The position numbers and the translations under genes are program-made. A DNA stretch of 64,000 bases. Source: Chryseobacterium sp. LAM-KRS1. GTDB taxonomy: Bacteria > Bacteroidota > Bacteroidia > Flavobacteriales > Weeksellaceae. The notes under the pieces were generated by a model, which saw nothing but the letters and a program-made list of their open reading frames with translations, searched no databases and was not told where the DNA came from. Of this stretch, positions 27,876-36,709 are shown one piece after another; positions within the stretch are counted from its first letter, which is position 1; each line of letters begins with the position of its first letter. Location: the NCBI RefSeq assembly GCF_013184525.1, contig NZ_JAAOIZ010000004.1, positions 1 to 64,000 of the forward strand. The letters run 5' to 3'.

Positions 27876-28790
27876 ATGCAGAAGAACATACTTGTCTTAT
27901 ACTATACACAAACGGGCCAATTAGAGGATATTGTAAAGAATATTGCCCAGCCTTTTGAGGATAAAAAGGACGAATATAATGTCACCTATTATAGCATTAA
28001 GCTTAAGGAAGACTTCCCTTTTCCATGGCCAGGTGATGTTTTTTTCAATACATTCCCGGAGTCTTATTTACAGATACCAAGAGAAATACTTCCTCCGCCA
28101 GAAGAAGTATTGAATAAGAAATTCGATCTTATTATTTTCGGGTACCAGGTTTGGTACTTAACTCCCTCAATTCCAATTATCTCTTTCTTAAAAAGCGGTT
28201 ATGCGGAAAACATTTTAAAAGACACTCCTGTTGTTACTGTTTCAGGGACCCGAAATATGTGGATGCTTTCGCAGGAAAAGCTTAAGGTATATTTAAAAAA
28301 CTTAAATGCAAAACTGGTCGGAAACATTGCATTGGTAGACAGACATGACAATTATACCAGTGTATTGACTATTTTGCGCTGGTTGACAACTGGAAAAAAA
28401 GAAAAATCGGGAATGCTTCCGGCAGCAGGAATTTCCGATGAAGAGATTGCCGGAGCCGGAAAATACGGTAACATCATCAAAAGGCATTTCGATAATAACC
28501 ACTATGATAATCTGCAACCTGAACTGGTAAAAAACGGAGCTGTAGAAATCAGACCTTTTTTAGTAAGGGTGGAAAAAGTAGGGAACAAAATCTTTACTGT
28601 ATGGTCTAACCTTATTATCAGGAAAAAAGAAAAGCGACCAATGCTTATCAAATTCTTTAAGGTATATTTGATGGCAGCGATATGGATTATTTCCCCTATT
28701 GTTTTAGTTTTTCACATATTGTTGGCACCTCTTTTGAGATCTAAAAGAATGAAAGAAAAAAAATATTTACAAGGAATAAATTTAAAATAA
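27876..28790 (+). CDS. darA: DarA, dialkylresorcinol-forming flavodoxin-like enzyme
   Basis: 304 residues. The N-terminal flavodoxin/NADPH-quinone-reductase type fold starts with ILVLYYTQTGQLEDIV, the FMN phosphate loop, and continues with IIFGYQVWYLTPSIPIISFL. A hydrophobic helix near the C-terminus (MAAIWIISPIVLVFHILLAPL) suggests membrane association. DarA works with DarB to turn two beta-keto acyl units into a 2,5-dialkylresorcinol; DarA is assigned the aromatisation step. Its position 3 bp before darB is the standard arrangement. The dialkylresorcinol is the alcohol part of flexirubin. Confidence 0.9.
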   Translation: MQKNILVLYYTQTGQLEDIVKNIAQPFEDKKDEYNVTYYSIKLKEDFPFPWPGDVFFNTFPESYLQIPREILPPPEEVLNKKFDLIIFGYQVWYLTPSIPIISFLKSGYAENILKDTPVVTVSGTRNMWMLSQEKLKVYLKNLNAKLVGNIALVDRHDNYTSVLTILRWLTTGKKEKSGMLPAAGISDEEIAGAGKYGNIIKRHFDNNHYDNLQPELVKNGAVEIRPFLVRVEKVGNKIFTVWSNLIIRKKEKRPMLIKFFKVYLMAAIWIISPIVLVFHILLAPLLRSKRMKEKKYLQGINLK

Positions 28791-28793
28791 GAG

Positions 28794-29933
28794 ATGAACG
28801 ACGTATTTATAACCAAAGCTTCAACATACTTACCCAATGATCCGGTTTCTAATGATGAGATGGAAAGCTATCTTGGCTTGGTCAATGACACCCCCTCTAA
28901 AGCAAGAGCTTTGATCTTAAGAAATAATCAGATTAAAACAAGATATTACGCTTTAGATAAAAACAGCCAACCTACCCATACCAATGCTCAGATCACAGCA
29001 AGAGCTGTAGAAGGGTTGTTTGATGAAAATTTCACGAAAGATGATATTCAGTTATTATCTTGTGGAACTACTTCTGCAGATCAGATTCAGCCTTCTCATG
29101 CTTCGATGGTTCATGGAGAGCTGAATGTGGGAAAATCTATAGAAATCAATACCTCAACAGGGCTTTGTAATTCAGGAATGAATGCCTTTAATTATGGTTT
29201 TCTTTCTGTAAAAGCCGGTGTACGTGATAATGCGGTTTGTGTAGGTTCTGAGAGATTTTCGGCCTGGATGACAGCAGATAAATTCAATCACGAAGCAGAA
29301 AACCTGAAACTACTGGAGGAAAGACCTATTATTGCTTTTAAAAGAGAATTTTTAAGATGGATGCTTTCCGATGGTGCAGGTGCTTTATTATTAGAAAACA
29401 AACCAAGGGAAAACAGCATTTCTTTAAAAGTAGAATTCATCGATTTCTATTCTTATGCACATGAAATTGAAGCTTGTATGTATTCCGGCTGTGAAAAGCA
29501 AGAGGACGGAAGCTTAAAATCATGGGCAGATTATCCATCTGATGAATGGCTGAAGCAGTCTCTTTTTGCATTAAAGCAGGATACAAAGCTTCTGGATCAA
29601 TATATATTAGTAAAAGGGGCAGAAAGTTTAAGAGCTTCTTTCGACAAGCACCAGCTAGACCCTGAAAAAATAGATCACGTCCTGGCACATATTTCATCCG
29701 GTTACTTTAAAAATGGGCTTAAGGAAGAATTTGCCAAAAAAGGAATGGATTTCCCATGGGAAAAATGGTATTATAACCTTTCCGAAGTAGGAAATATTGG
29801 AGCTGGCTCTATTTTCATTGCTTTAGAAGAACTGATGAATTCAGGAAAACTGAAAAAGGGAGAAAAAGTACTTCTTTGTGTTCCTGAAAGTGGAAGGTTT
29901 GCTTACTCCTGTGCATTATTAACGGTTTGCTAA
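28794..29933 (+). CDS. darB: DarB, ketosynthase III-type condensing/cyclising enzyme
   Basis: 379 residues with a KAS III fold. Nucleophile Cys125 is in STGLCNSGMN. A His follows in HVLAHISSGY in place of the usual PHQAN motif, and the Asn lies in GNIGAGSIF. It joins two beta-ketoacyl precursors and cyclises them to a cyclohexanedione that DarA aromatises. It overlaps the next gene by one base (TAATG), so it is coupled to the hotdog gene that follows. Confidence 0.92.
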   Translation: MNDVFITKASTYLPNDPVSNDEMESYLGLVNDTPSKARALILRNNQIKTRYYALDKNSQPTHTNAQITARAVEGLFDENFTKDDIQLLSCGTTSADQIQPSHASMVHGELNVGKSIEINTSTGLCNSGMNAFNYGFLSVKAGVRDNAVCVGSERFSAWMTADKFNHEAENLKLLEERPIIAFKREFLRWMLSDGAGALLLENKPRENSISLKVEFIDFYSYAHEIEACMYSGCEKQEDGSLKSWADYPSDEWLKQSLFALKQDTKLLDQYILVKGAESLRASFDKHQLDPEKIDHVLAHISSGYFKNGLKEEFAKKGMDFPWEKWYYNLSEVGNIGAGSIFIALEELMNSGKLKKGEKVLLCVPESGRFAYSCALLTVC

Positions 29934-30364
29934 TGGAAATCAATCTGCCAACATCTGATAAAAGTTTTGTGGAAAGTTTAATTCCACAGAGGTTTCCTTT
30001 TGTCATGGTGAATGAATTAACTGAATACTCTGAGAATCATTTGGTCTCGGGTTTTACGATAAAAGAAGACAATATCTTCTTGCAGGATGGAATCTTCCAG
30101 GCATCGGGATTGATCGAACATCAGGCTCAAAGCGTAGCTTTGCATACAGGCTATAAGTATTACCTTTTAGGTAAAGAAGCTCCAACGGGTTATATAGGAG
30201 CCATCAAATCTTTTGACGCGGAATCTTTACCCAAACTTGGAGATGAGCTAAAAACAGAAGTGGCAATCCTCAACGAAGTAATGGGAGTTACATTAGTTAA
30301 CTGTATTACGAAACTGAACGGACTAACTATCGCAAGCTCTCAAATGAAAACTGTTGTAAAATAA
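29933..30364 (+). CDS. FabZ/ApeP-like hotdog dehydratase
   Basis: 143 residues from the ATG that overlaps the darB stop; a TTG two codons earlier is less likely. IPQRFPFVMVNEL matches the start of hotdog 3-hydroxyacyl-ACP dehydratases of the aryl polyene type (xPxRxPMxxVD). The helix motif GLIEHQAQSVALHTGY lies where FabZ has its catalytic Glu/His helix. It probably removes water from 3-hydroxyacyl-ACP during polyene or resorcinol precursor synthesis, perhaps as a heterodimer with the next gene. Confidence 0.8.
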   Translation: MEINLPTSDKSFVESLIPQRFPFVMVNELTEYSENHLVSGFTIKEDNIFLQDGIFQASGLIEHQAQSVALHTGYKYYLLGKEAPTGYIGAIKSFDAESLPKLGDELKTEVAILNEVMGVTLVNCITKLNGLTIASSQMKTVVK

Positions 30365-30369
30365 TAGTA

Positions 30370-30810
30370 ATGAAAATTAAGGAAGACAATATCATCAATA
30401 TCCATAACTTTTTACCTCATCGGGAACCGATGCTTATGGTGGATTATATTCTGGAATTAACAGAAGAAAATGTGATCACTTCCTTTCTGATAACAGCAGA
30501 TAATATTTTTGTTCATAACAATGAACTTGTAGAAGCAGGGTTAATCGAAAATTCCGCACAAACATGCTCTTCTATTGTAGGCCAGAGTTTTTTTGAAGGG
30601 CCCGAAATAGAAACAAAAGTGATCGGATTCATTACCAATATTAAAAAAATCGACGTCTTTTCATTACCGAAAGTGGATGATACGATCATTTCGAAGGCAT
30701 CGCTTATTTCCAAATATGAGAATATATGCAATATCTTCTGCGAAACTTTTAATAATGATGAATTATTGATAAGAGCTGAAATCAATCTGTTTATTCAAAA
30801 ACTATCATAA
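30370..30810 (+). CDS. FabZ/ApeP-like hotdog dehydratase, second subunit
   Basis: 146 residues. FLPHREPMLMVDYILELTE is a stronger match to the dehydratase N-terminal signature than in the preceding paralogue, and AGLIENSAQTCSSIVGQ is the equivalent central helix. The helix sequences differ in the polar residues (GLIEHQAQ versus GLIENSAQ). That fits a heterodimer with one catalytic and one supporting subunit, though this is inference. It lies 5 bp after the previous gene. Confidence 0.8.
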   Translation: MKIKEDNIINIHNFLPHREPMLMVDYILELTEENVITSFLITADNIFVHNNELVEAGLIENSAQTCSSIVGQSFFEGPEIETKVIGFITNIKKIDVFSLPKVDDTIISKASLISKYENICNIFCETFNNDELLIRAEINLFIQKLS

Positions 30811-30822
30811 TAAAAACAGACT

Positions 30823-31227
30823 ATGAAAAAGCAGGATCTTCCACAGGACGAAAGTAATCTGAAATCAGCGAACATGACCGAAGTGGTATATGTTACCGAT
30901 GAAAATGACAATTATACAACAGCAAACAGTATTGGCTGGGAAGCCAAAAAGCTTGCCCTTGACGAATCCATGGCTCTTATTAATGAGAGAATAGAAGAAG
31001 CCCGGCAAAACGTTGCTGCTCAGACCGTAAGTCCCATCATTTATTTCATGGAATTAAATAAAATGGATATGGCTGTCCTTTCTGCATATGTCGGAATGTG
31101 GCAGTGGCGGATAAAAAGACATACCAAACCAAAAGTATTTAGAACACTAAGCGATACTGTGCTGAAAAAATATGCTGATGCATTTGGGATCACAGTAGAA
31201 GAATTAAAAAATTTCAATGGAAGATAA
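30823..31227 (+). CDS. Conserved-looking protein of unknown function in the pigment operon
   Basis: 134 residues, no signal peptide. The first about 45 residues are acidic and probably flexible. Then come two amphipathic helices (LALDESMALINERIEEARQN, and IYFMELNKMDMAVLSAYVGM with an aromatic, basic end WQWRIKRHTKP). The tail, LKKYADAFGITVEELKNF, resembles the last helices of an XRE-type DNA-binding domain but is too short to be one alone. I do not recognise the family. It is 12 bp after the hotdog pair and before the BtrH-like gene, so it probably assists carrier-bound chemistry or assembly. Confidence 0.65.
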   Translation: MKKQDLPQDESNLKSANMTEVVYVTDENDNYTTANSIGWEAKKLALDESMALINERIEEARQNVAAQTVSPIIYFMELNKMDMAVLSAYVGMWQWRIKRHTKPKVFRTLSDTVLKKYADAFGITVEELKNFNGR

Positions 31228-31303
31228 TAAGATAAAGTACATAATTGATACTGATTCTATCTTCCCTGAAATAAAAAAATATAAGGATGAAATTGAATTT
31301 TGA
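31217..31303 (+). CDS. Possible 28-residue bridging ORF
   Basis: A 28-codon ORF starts 11 bases before the end of the unknown gene and ends 17 bases inside the BtrH-like gene. It encodes an acidic peptide (MEDNKIKYIIDTDSIFPEIK and eight more residues). It may be a small protein or merely a re-initiation bridge that couples the two neighbours across the 59 bp gap. There is no direct evidence that it is translated. Confidence 0.25.
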   Translation: MEDNKIKYIIDTDSIFPEIKKYKDEIEF

Positions 31304-32282
31304 ACACCACCAAACCGCTCATTGCGAAAACGGTGTTGCCTCTAATTTATTACTCTATAAAGGTATAAAATTAAGCGAACCTATGATTTTCGGAATAGGT
31401 TCGGGGTTATTTTTTGTGTATCTGCCTTTTCTAAAAGTAAACTTTGCACCGGGCTTTAGCTATCGTCCGATGCCAGGTGCCATTTTCAGCAAAGCAGCAA
31501 AAAGATTGGGTATTAAAATTAAAAGACAAAAATTCTCAAATCCTAAAGATGCCCAGGTAGCATTAGAAAAAAACTTAGAGAACAATATCCCTACAGGACT
31601 TCAGGTCGGGGTTTTTAACCTTACGTATTTCCCGGAAGAATATAAATTTCATTTTAATGCGCATAATCTTGTCGTTTACGGAAAGGAAGACGGAAGGTTT
31701 CTGATCAGTGACCCTGTAATGGATTACGTAACCACATTATCTGAGGCTGAACTCGAAAAAGTAAGATATGCAAAGGGAGCATTACCGCCAAAAGGCCACA
31801 TGTATTATCCCGTTTATATCCCTGAAAACATCCATTTGGAAGAAGCCATAAAAAAAGGGATTAAAGACACCTGTAAAAATATGCTTGCTCCCGTGCCTCT
31901 CATAGGAGTAAAAGCCATGAGATGGGTCGCGAAAAGTATTCCCAAATGGGCCGAGAAAAAAGGAACGAAAGTGACCAACCATTATTTGGGGCAATTAATA
32001 AGAATGCAGGAAGAAATAGGAACCGGTGGTGGCGGATTCAGATTTATTTACGGAGCTTTTTTACAAGAAGCAGCAGAAATTCTTAAGAATGATCAATTAA
32101 GGGAGTTGTCAAAAGAAATTACAGCCATAGGTGATCTATGGAGAGACTTCGCTGTGGATATTGCACGAGTTTATAAAAACAGGAATTCAAAAAGCAATAT
32201 TTATCAGGAACTTTCGAAATCAATGCTTCATATAGCAGATCTGGAAGAAGCTTTCTATAAAAAACTAAGAAAAGCAATCTGA
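31287..32282 (+). CDS. BtrH-like acyltransferase (butirosin biosynthesis protein H family)
   Basis: 331 residues. The N-terminal domain has the cysteine-protease-like triad of BtrH: Cys13 in AHCENGVASNLL, His126 in HFNAHNLVVYG and Asp142 in FLISDPVMDY. The C-terminal half is helical, in the manner of the DUF4872 region that often follows. BtrH moves an acyl group from an acyl carrier protein to an amine acceptor in butirosin synthesis. Here, between the hotdog genes and the ABC transporter, it is a good candidate for moving a carrier-bound aryl polyene to an acceptor, possibly making the ester bond of flexirubin. That role is inference. Confidence 0.8.
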   Translation: MKLNFEHHQTAHCENGVASNLLLYKGIKLSEPMIFGIGSGLFFVYLPFLKVNFAPGFSYRPMPGAIFSKAAKRLGIKIKRQKFSNPKDAQVALEKNLENNIPTGLQVGVFNLTYFPEEYKFHFNAHNLVVYGKEDGRFLISDPVMDYVTTLSEAELEKVRYAKGALPPKGHMYYPVYIPENIHLEEAIKKGIKDTCKNMLAPVPLIGVKAMRWVAKSIPKWAEKKGTKVTNHYLGQLIRMQEEIGTGGGGFRFIYGAFLQEAAEILKNDQLRELSKEITAIGDLWRDFAVDIARVYKNRNSKSNIYQELSKSMLHIADLEEAFYKKLRKAI

Positions 32283-32283
32283 T

Positions 32284-33042
32284 ATGGCAGAGCATATTAT
32301 TGAAATTAAAAATCTTTATAAAAAATACAAGAACTCTGATGAGTTTTCTGTCAATGATATTTCTTTAAATATCGACAAAAACGAAATCTATGGAATTCTT
32401 GGGCCAAACGGTGCGGGAAAAACGACCCTCATTTCCATGCTTTCGGGACTGATCAAGCCCACTTCCGGTCAGTTTACCATTAATGGTCTTTCACCACAGA
32501 AAAACAGTTTTAAAATAAAGCAGATTATTGGAATAGTTCCTCAGGAATATGCTCTTTATCCTACCCTTACTGCAAAAGAGAATTTGTTATTCTTTGGAAG
32601 CTTATATGGGCTCAAGCATAAAGCACTTCATAAAAGCATTGATGAATCCCTTGAAATTATGGGATTATCAAAATTTGCCAATAAAAAGGTAGAACAATTT
32701 TCAGGAGGTATGAAACGTCGTTGTAATCTTATTGCAGGAACACTTCACAATCCTAAAGTCCTTTTCCTGGATGAACCTACCGTAGGAGTAGATGTACAAT
32801 CCAAAAAAGTGATCATTGATTTCCTTCAGGAACTCAATAAAAACGGAACCTGTATTATTTATACCTCCCACCATCTTTCAGAAGCCGAGGAATTTTGTAC
32901 AAAAATTGCCATTATCGACAGAGGGAAGATCCATGCTACAGGGACCCCGGAGGAGCTTGTTGCACAGATAGCTTCCGCCGAAAATCTGGAAGACGTTTTC
33001 ATTTCATTAACCGGAAAAGAACTAAGAGATGTTGTTGTATAA
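32284..33042 (+). CDS. ABC transporter ATP-binding protein
   Basis: 252 residues. Walker A GPNGAGKTT (40-48), signature FSGGMKRR, Walker B and D-loop VLFLDEPTVGVD, and switch region YTSHHLSEAEEF are all intact. It belongs to the DrrA/CcmA-like group that energises ABC-2 type exporters. It starts one base after the BtrH-like stop and overlaps the permease by 14 bases. It probably exports the pigment or a precursor. Confidence 0.93.
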   Translation: MAEHIIEIKNLYKKYKNSDEFSVNDISLNIDKNEIYGILGPNGAGKTTLISMLSGLIKPTSGQFTINGLSPQKNSFKIKQIIGIVPQEYALYPTLTAKENLLFFGSLYGLKHKALHKSIDESLEIMGLSKFANKKVEQFSGGMKRRCNLIAGTLHNPKVLFLDEPTVGVDVQSKKVIIDFLQELNKNGTCIIYTSHHLSEAEEFCTKIAIIDRGKIHATGTPEELVAQIASAENLEDVFISLTGKELRDVVV

Positions 33043-34297
33043 ATTGTGGAGAAGTTTTATTAAAGAAATCCTTTTATTAAAAAGGGATATCGGAGGGATC
33101 GTTATTATTTTTGTGATGCCTTTGCTGCTTATCGTTACGATCACATTGATTCAGGATTCGACTTTTAAAAATCTGGAAGGATCCAAAATACCAATCATTT
33201 TTATCGATAAGGACAAGTCTGACGTTTCTCAAAATATAAAAAAGGAACTGGAAAACAGCAAAACATTTCAGCTTCTGACCCATTATAACGAAAAGTCCGC
33301 CCGGGACGCCGTTTTTTCAGGCGAATATCAGATGGCTATTGTCATTCCTGAAGACTTAACTAAAAACCTGAATTCCAATATAGAATCCAAAGTTCAGACG
33401 ATCGTAAGTTCTTTCGGACTGGAAACTGACTCCGCAGCTGTAAAAAAAACAGCTCCAAAGACAAAAGATATTCATTTATATTTTGATCCTGCAACCAATG
33501 CTGGCTTCAAAAACTCCGTGATGAATTCTGTGAATAAAATGATCTTTGAGATTGAAAATAAAAAAATTTACAAAGCTTTCCAGGATCAGCTCGGAACAAC
33601 AGAAAACCTGGAGGAAAACAAGAATCTCATCAGCTTTAAAGAGATCACTCCATCGAAAGGCAATGTGGAGATAATCCCGAATTCTGTTCAGCATAACGTT
33701 CCTGCATGGACATTATTTGCTATCTTTTTCATTGTAGTCCCTCTTTCTATCAATCTGGTTAAAGAAAAAAGCCAGGGCACCAGTGTTAGAGCCAGAGTGA
33801 GTCCAACACCTTATTATATTCATATTCTTGGTAAAACATGTACTTATCTAATCATCTGTATGATTCAGTTTTTACTGATGGTTGCTGTAGGTATATACCT
33901 TTTTCCATACATGAATCTTCCGGCTTTCGATGTGTCGGGAAAAATGTTCCACCTTATTGTGGTTACTTTATTTGCCGGGCTTGCCGCTATTGGGTTTGGG
34001 GTTTTATTGGGAACCATTGCAGATACTCAGGAACAATCTGCACCTTTTGGCGCAACATCTGTTGTTGTATTGGCTGCTATTGGTGGAATCTGGGTTCCCG
34101 TGTTCCTGATGCCTGAATTTATGCAGCATATGGCCAAGTTCTCACCTATGAACTGGGGACTTAATGCGTATTACGATATTATTTTAAGAAACAGTGGAAT
34201 CACCGATATAGCGAAAGAGCTTATTTTATTATTTTTATTTTATATCGCTATGGTCACAATTTCTATTTTTTACGAAAGGAAAAAAAATGCAGTCTAA
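33029..34297 (+). CDS. ABC-2 type transporter permease
   Basis: 422 residues. One N-terminal helix is followed by an extracytoplasmic domain of about 170 residues and then five helices with the ABC-2 layout (SINLVKEKSQGTSVRARVSP before the third helix, the GxWVPVFLMPEFMQHMAKFSP block near the end). It partners the ATPase encoded just upstream, with which it overlaps by 14 bases. It overlaps the thioesterase gene downstream by 11 bases. Exporter role in the pigment pathway is inferred from position. Confidence 0.9.
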   Translation: MLLYKLWRSFIKEILLLKRDIGGIVIIFVMPLLLIVTITLIQDSTFKNLEGSKIPIIFIDKDKSDVSQNIKKELENSKTFQLLTHYNEKSARDAVFSGEYQMAIVIPEDLTKNLNSNIESKVQTIVSSFGLETDSAAVKKTAPKTKDIHLYFDPATNAGFKNSVMNSVNKMIFEIENKKIYKAFQDQLGTTENLEENKNLISFKEITPSKGNVEIIPNSVQHNVPAWTLFAIFFIVVPLSINLVKEKSQGTSVRARVSPTPYYIHILGKTCTYLIICMIQFLLMVAVGIYLFPYMNLPAFDVSGKMFHLIVVTLFAGLAAIGFGVLLGTIADTQEQSAPFGATSVVVLAAIGGIWVPVFLMPEFMQHMAKFSPMNWGLNAYYDIILRNSGITDIAKELILLFLFYIAMVTISIFYERKKNAV

Positions 34298-34715
34298 AGA
34301 AAAAAATATTACCTTTTCTGAACAAGTCAGAGTAAGATTCAATGAAACAGATCCTTTGGGAATTGTCTGGCATGGTCATTATATTGTCTATTTTGAAGAC
34401 GGAAGGGAAGCTTTTGGAAGAGAGCACGGACTTTCGTATCTCGACATCCAGAATGCCGGTTACCTTACTCCTATTGTAAAAAGCACATGCGAGCATTTTC
34501 TTCCCTTAAAATACGGAGAAACCTTCAGAATAGAAACTACTTTTGTGAATTCGGTTGCGGCAAAACTGATCTTTACTTATGAAATATTCAATCAGGATAA
34601 TAAACTGGTTTGCAAAGGCGAGACCATTCAGGTATTTTTAGATAATGACGGAAATTTATGCCTCTATAATCCCGACTTCTTTCAGAAATGGAAAGATAAA
34701 ATGAAATTGTCATGA
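34287..34715 (+). CDS. Acyl thioesterase, YbgC/4HBT hotdog family
   Basis: 142 residues with the signature RFNETDPLGIVWHGHYIVYF (Asp in TDPLG). Most likely it hydrolyses acyl-ACP or acyl-CoA, either to release a chain or to edit stalled carriers. Aryl polyene clusters typically have one such thioesterase beside a ketosynthase. It overlaps its upstream neighbour by 11 bases and its downstream neighbour by 4. Confidence 0.85.
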   Translation: MQSKEKNITFSEQVRVRFNETDPLGIVWHGHYIVYFEDGREAFGREHGLSYLDIQNAGYLTPIVKSTCEHFLPLKYGETFRIETTFVNSVAAKLIFTYEIFNQDNKLVCKGETIQVFLDNDGNLCLYNPDFFQKWKDKMKLS

Positions 34716-35845
34716 TGAAGGAGATTTACATAACTGATTATAACTGCGTCACTCCGCTGGGTATGGACCTCAACGACAATTGGCATGCTCTGTTGCAAAA
34801 CCAGTCCGGAGTTGCTCAGCATTCAATTTTAGAGAACCAGGAAGCAGTATATGCTTCAATGGTGGATACGGAAAAATTAAATACGGAATTCAACAGCCAT
34901 TTTCCCCACCAGAATTTCACCCGATTGGAAAAAATGTTCCTGTTGTGCTTAAAACCTTTAATAGAAAGGCACGACATTACTACAGAAACAGCTTTTATAT
35001 TATCTACCACAAAGGGAAATGTGAGCTTACTAAAGAATCAATCTTCTTTACCAGAGGGGGCATTTCTTTCTGTCCTGGCACAAAAGATCGCTGATTTTTT
35101 TGGATTTAAATCAAAGCCCATTGTTGTTTCTAACGCCTGTGTTTCAGGAGTGATGGCTATTGGCGTAGCTAAAAACCTGATTCAATCGGGAAATTATAAA
35201 GATGCTTTTGTCATTGCAGGTGATGAAATCACGGAGTTTGTTATCTCCGGTTTTAACTCTTTTCAGGCTCTGGCAACAGAACCTTGCCAGCCTTATGATA
35301 AAAACCGAAACGGAATTAATATCGGAGAGGCTACGGCAGCGGTATATCTAACTGCCGGGACAATTTCAACCGATCAGTTTAGGTTTAAAATTCTCGGAGA
35401 TTCTGCTATTAATGATGCTAACCATATTTCAGGTCCCTCAAGAACAGGAGACGGACTGTATAAAAGTATCAGGAATGCCATGGCAGAAGCTAAAGTAGCT
35501 GTCACTGATATTGATTTTATCTCTGCACACGGAACAGCAACCCTGTATAATGATGAAATGGAAGCTATTGCTTTTAACAGAATGGAGCTTCAACATGTCC
35601 CGTTGAATAGTATGAAGGGGTTTTACGGACATTGTCTTGGTGCATCGGGATTATTAGAAAGTATCATTTCAATGGAAAGCGCTTTGCACAATACCCTTCT
35701 TCCCTCCAAAAACTTTAAAGAGATGGGTGTCTCCCAACCTCTGCATATCATAAAAGAACAGCAACACTCAGAAATTAAATATATTTTAAAAACCGCTTCT
35801 GGTTTTGGAGGATGTAATGCTGCAATTGTTTTAGAAAAATGTTAA
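34712..35845 (+). CDS. Beta-ketoacyl-ACP synthase (KAS I/II type)
   Basis: 377 residues, slightly short for FabF. The complete Cys-His-His set is present: Cys143 in [10 protein letters not shown], His in [12 protein letters not shown] and His in GHCLGASG. It should catalyse decarboxylative chain extension. Coupled to the thioesterase by ATGA, and followed 10 bp later by the truncated ketosynthase homologue. Confidence 0.9.
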   Translation: MMKEIYITDYNCVTPLGMDLNDNWHALLQNQSGVAQHSILENQEAVYASMVDTEKLNTEFNSHFPHQNFTRLEKMFLLCLKPLIERHDITTETAFILSTTKGNVSLLKNQSSLPEGAFLSVLAQKIADFFGFKSKPIVVSNACVSGVMAIGVAKNLIQSGNYKDAFVIAGDEITEFVISGFNSFQALATEPCQPYDKNRNGINIGEATAAVYLTAGTISTDQFRFKILGDSAINDANHISGPSRTGDGLYKSIRNAMAEAKVAVTDIDFISAHGTATLYNDEMEAIAFNRMELQHVPLNSMKGFYGHCLGASGLLESIISMESALHNTLLPSKNFKEMGVSQPLHIIKEQQHSEIKYILKTASGFGGCNAAIVLEKC

Positions 35846-35855
35846 ACCGGATAAG

Positions 35856-36395
35856 ATGAAGAAAACAGCTGTTTGCACTATAGAAAATTCTACAATTACC
35901 ATGAACGGGAATATAGTCTTCTCAAATCAGGAAACAACATTTCAGGAGTTTGCTAAAGAAGCCTACAAGAACCTTGATCTTAATTATCCTAAGTTCCATA
36001 AAATGGATCCGCTAAGCAAACTTGCTTTTTTAGCCGCAGAAATGCTTCTGAAAGATCAGGATAACAGCAAAACTGCTTTGGTTTTTGCCAATAAATCATC
36101 AAGTCTGGATACGGACTTTAAATATCAAGAAAGTATCAATTCCAACGAGAATTATTTTCCCAGCCCTGCGGTCTTTGTGTATACATTGCCTAACATTTGT
36201 GTAGGAGAAATAAGCATCCGACATAAAATGCAGACTGAAAATGCTTTTTTCGTTTTAGACGAATTTGATGAAAATTTTTTAAACAATTATGCCCAGCAAT
36301 TACTGAAGTCCGGAAAAGCAGAAAATGTATTGTGTGGCTGGGTGGAACTATATCAGGAAAGTTATAAAGCTTTTGTATATTTGCTCGCATTATAA
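35856..36395 (+). CDS. Truncated ketosynthase-like protein without catalytic residues
   Basis: 179 residues. It resembles only the N-terminal half of a ketosynthase: [32 protein letters not shown] and [19 protein letters not shown] match the stretches that precede the nucleophile elbow, but the protein ends near where that Cys would lie. Both catalytic histidines are absent. The frame is intact and spacing to neighbours is tight, so it looks like a stable short form, not decay. A non-catalytic partner for the adjacent ketosynthases is the simplest guess. Confidence 0.75.
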   Translation: MKKTAVCTIENSTITMNGNIVFSNQETTFQEFAKEAYKNLDLNYPKFHKMDPLSKLAFLAAEMLLKDQDNSKTALVFANKSSSLDTDFKYQESINSNENYFPSPAVFVYTLPNICVGEISIRHKMQTENAFFVLDEFDENFLNNYAQQLLKSGKAENVLCGWVELYQESYKAFVYLLAL

Positions 36396-36448
36396 AATAT
36401 CATTGGTAATCTGGCACATTGTTATAGGGTTACCTTAAAATAATAATT

Positions 36449-36706
36449 ATGGAAGATTTAAAATTAGAATTAAAACACAAAATTATAGAAGTTCTTAACC
36501 TTGAAGATGTAGCTGTTGAGGAAATCAAAGACACAGACCCGTTATTTGGTGGTGGTTTAGGATTAGACTCTATTGATGCGTTAGAACTGATTGTTCTTCT
36601 GGATAAGGATTATGGAATAAAATTAGCTGATCCAAAGAAAGGAAAAGAAATTTTTCAATCTATCGATACGATGGCAAAATTCATCGAAGAAAACAGAACA
36701 AAATAA
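36449..36706 (+). CDS. Acyl carrier protein
   Basis: 85 residues with phosphopantetheine attachment at Ser41 in GLGLDSIDALEL. It is acidic and helical as expected. The GGG before the motif (LFGGGLGLDS) is typical of carrier proteins in aryl polyene clusters. It sits 3 bp before the next ketosynthase. One of two carriers in the locus (the other is at 51419); having two allows separate aryl polyene and alkyl chains. Confidence 0.95.
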   Translation: MEDLKLELKHKIIEVLNLEDVAVEEIKDTDPLFGGGLGLDSIDALELIVLLDKDYGIKLADPKKGKEIFQSIDTMAKFIEENRTK

Positions 36707-36709
36707 TTA

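Noticed and set aside
33838..34116. 92-codon plus-strand ORF inside the ABC permease
   Set aside because: Cys- and Gly-rich product in the +1 shadow of the permease; not a real gene.
35856..36395. Pseudogene of a ketosynthase
   Set aside because: The frame is clean, spacing is tight, and no leftover C-terminal ketosynthase sequence follows in any frame before the carrier gene, so it is listed as a short intact gene.
36396..36448. Hairpin (GGTAA...TTACC) before the carrier protein gene
   Set aside because: Only 5 bp of pairing and no T run; not convincing as a terminator or regulatory element.
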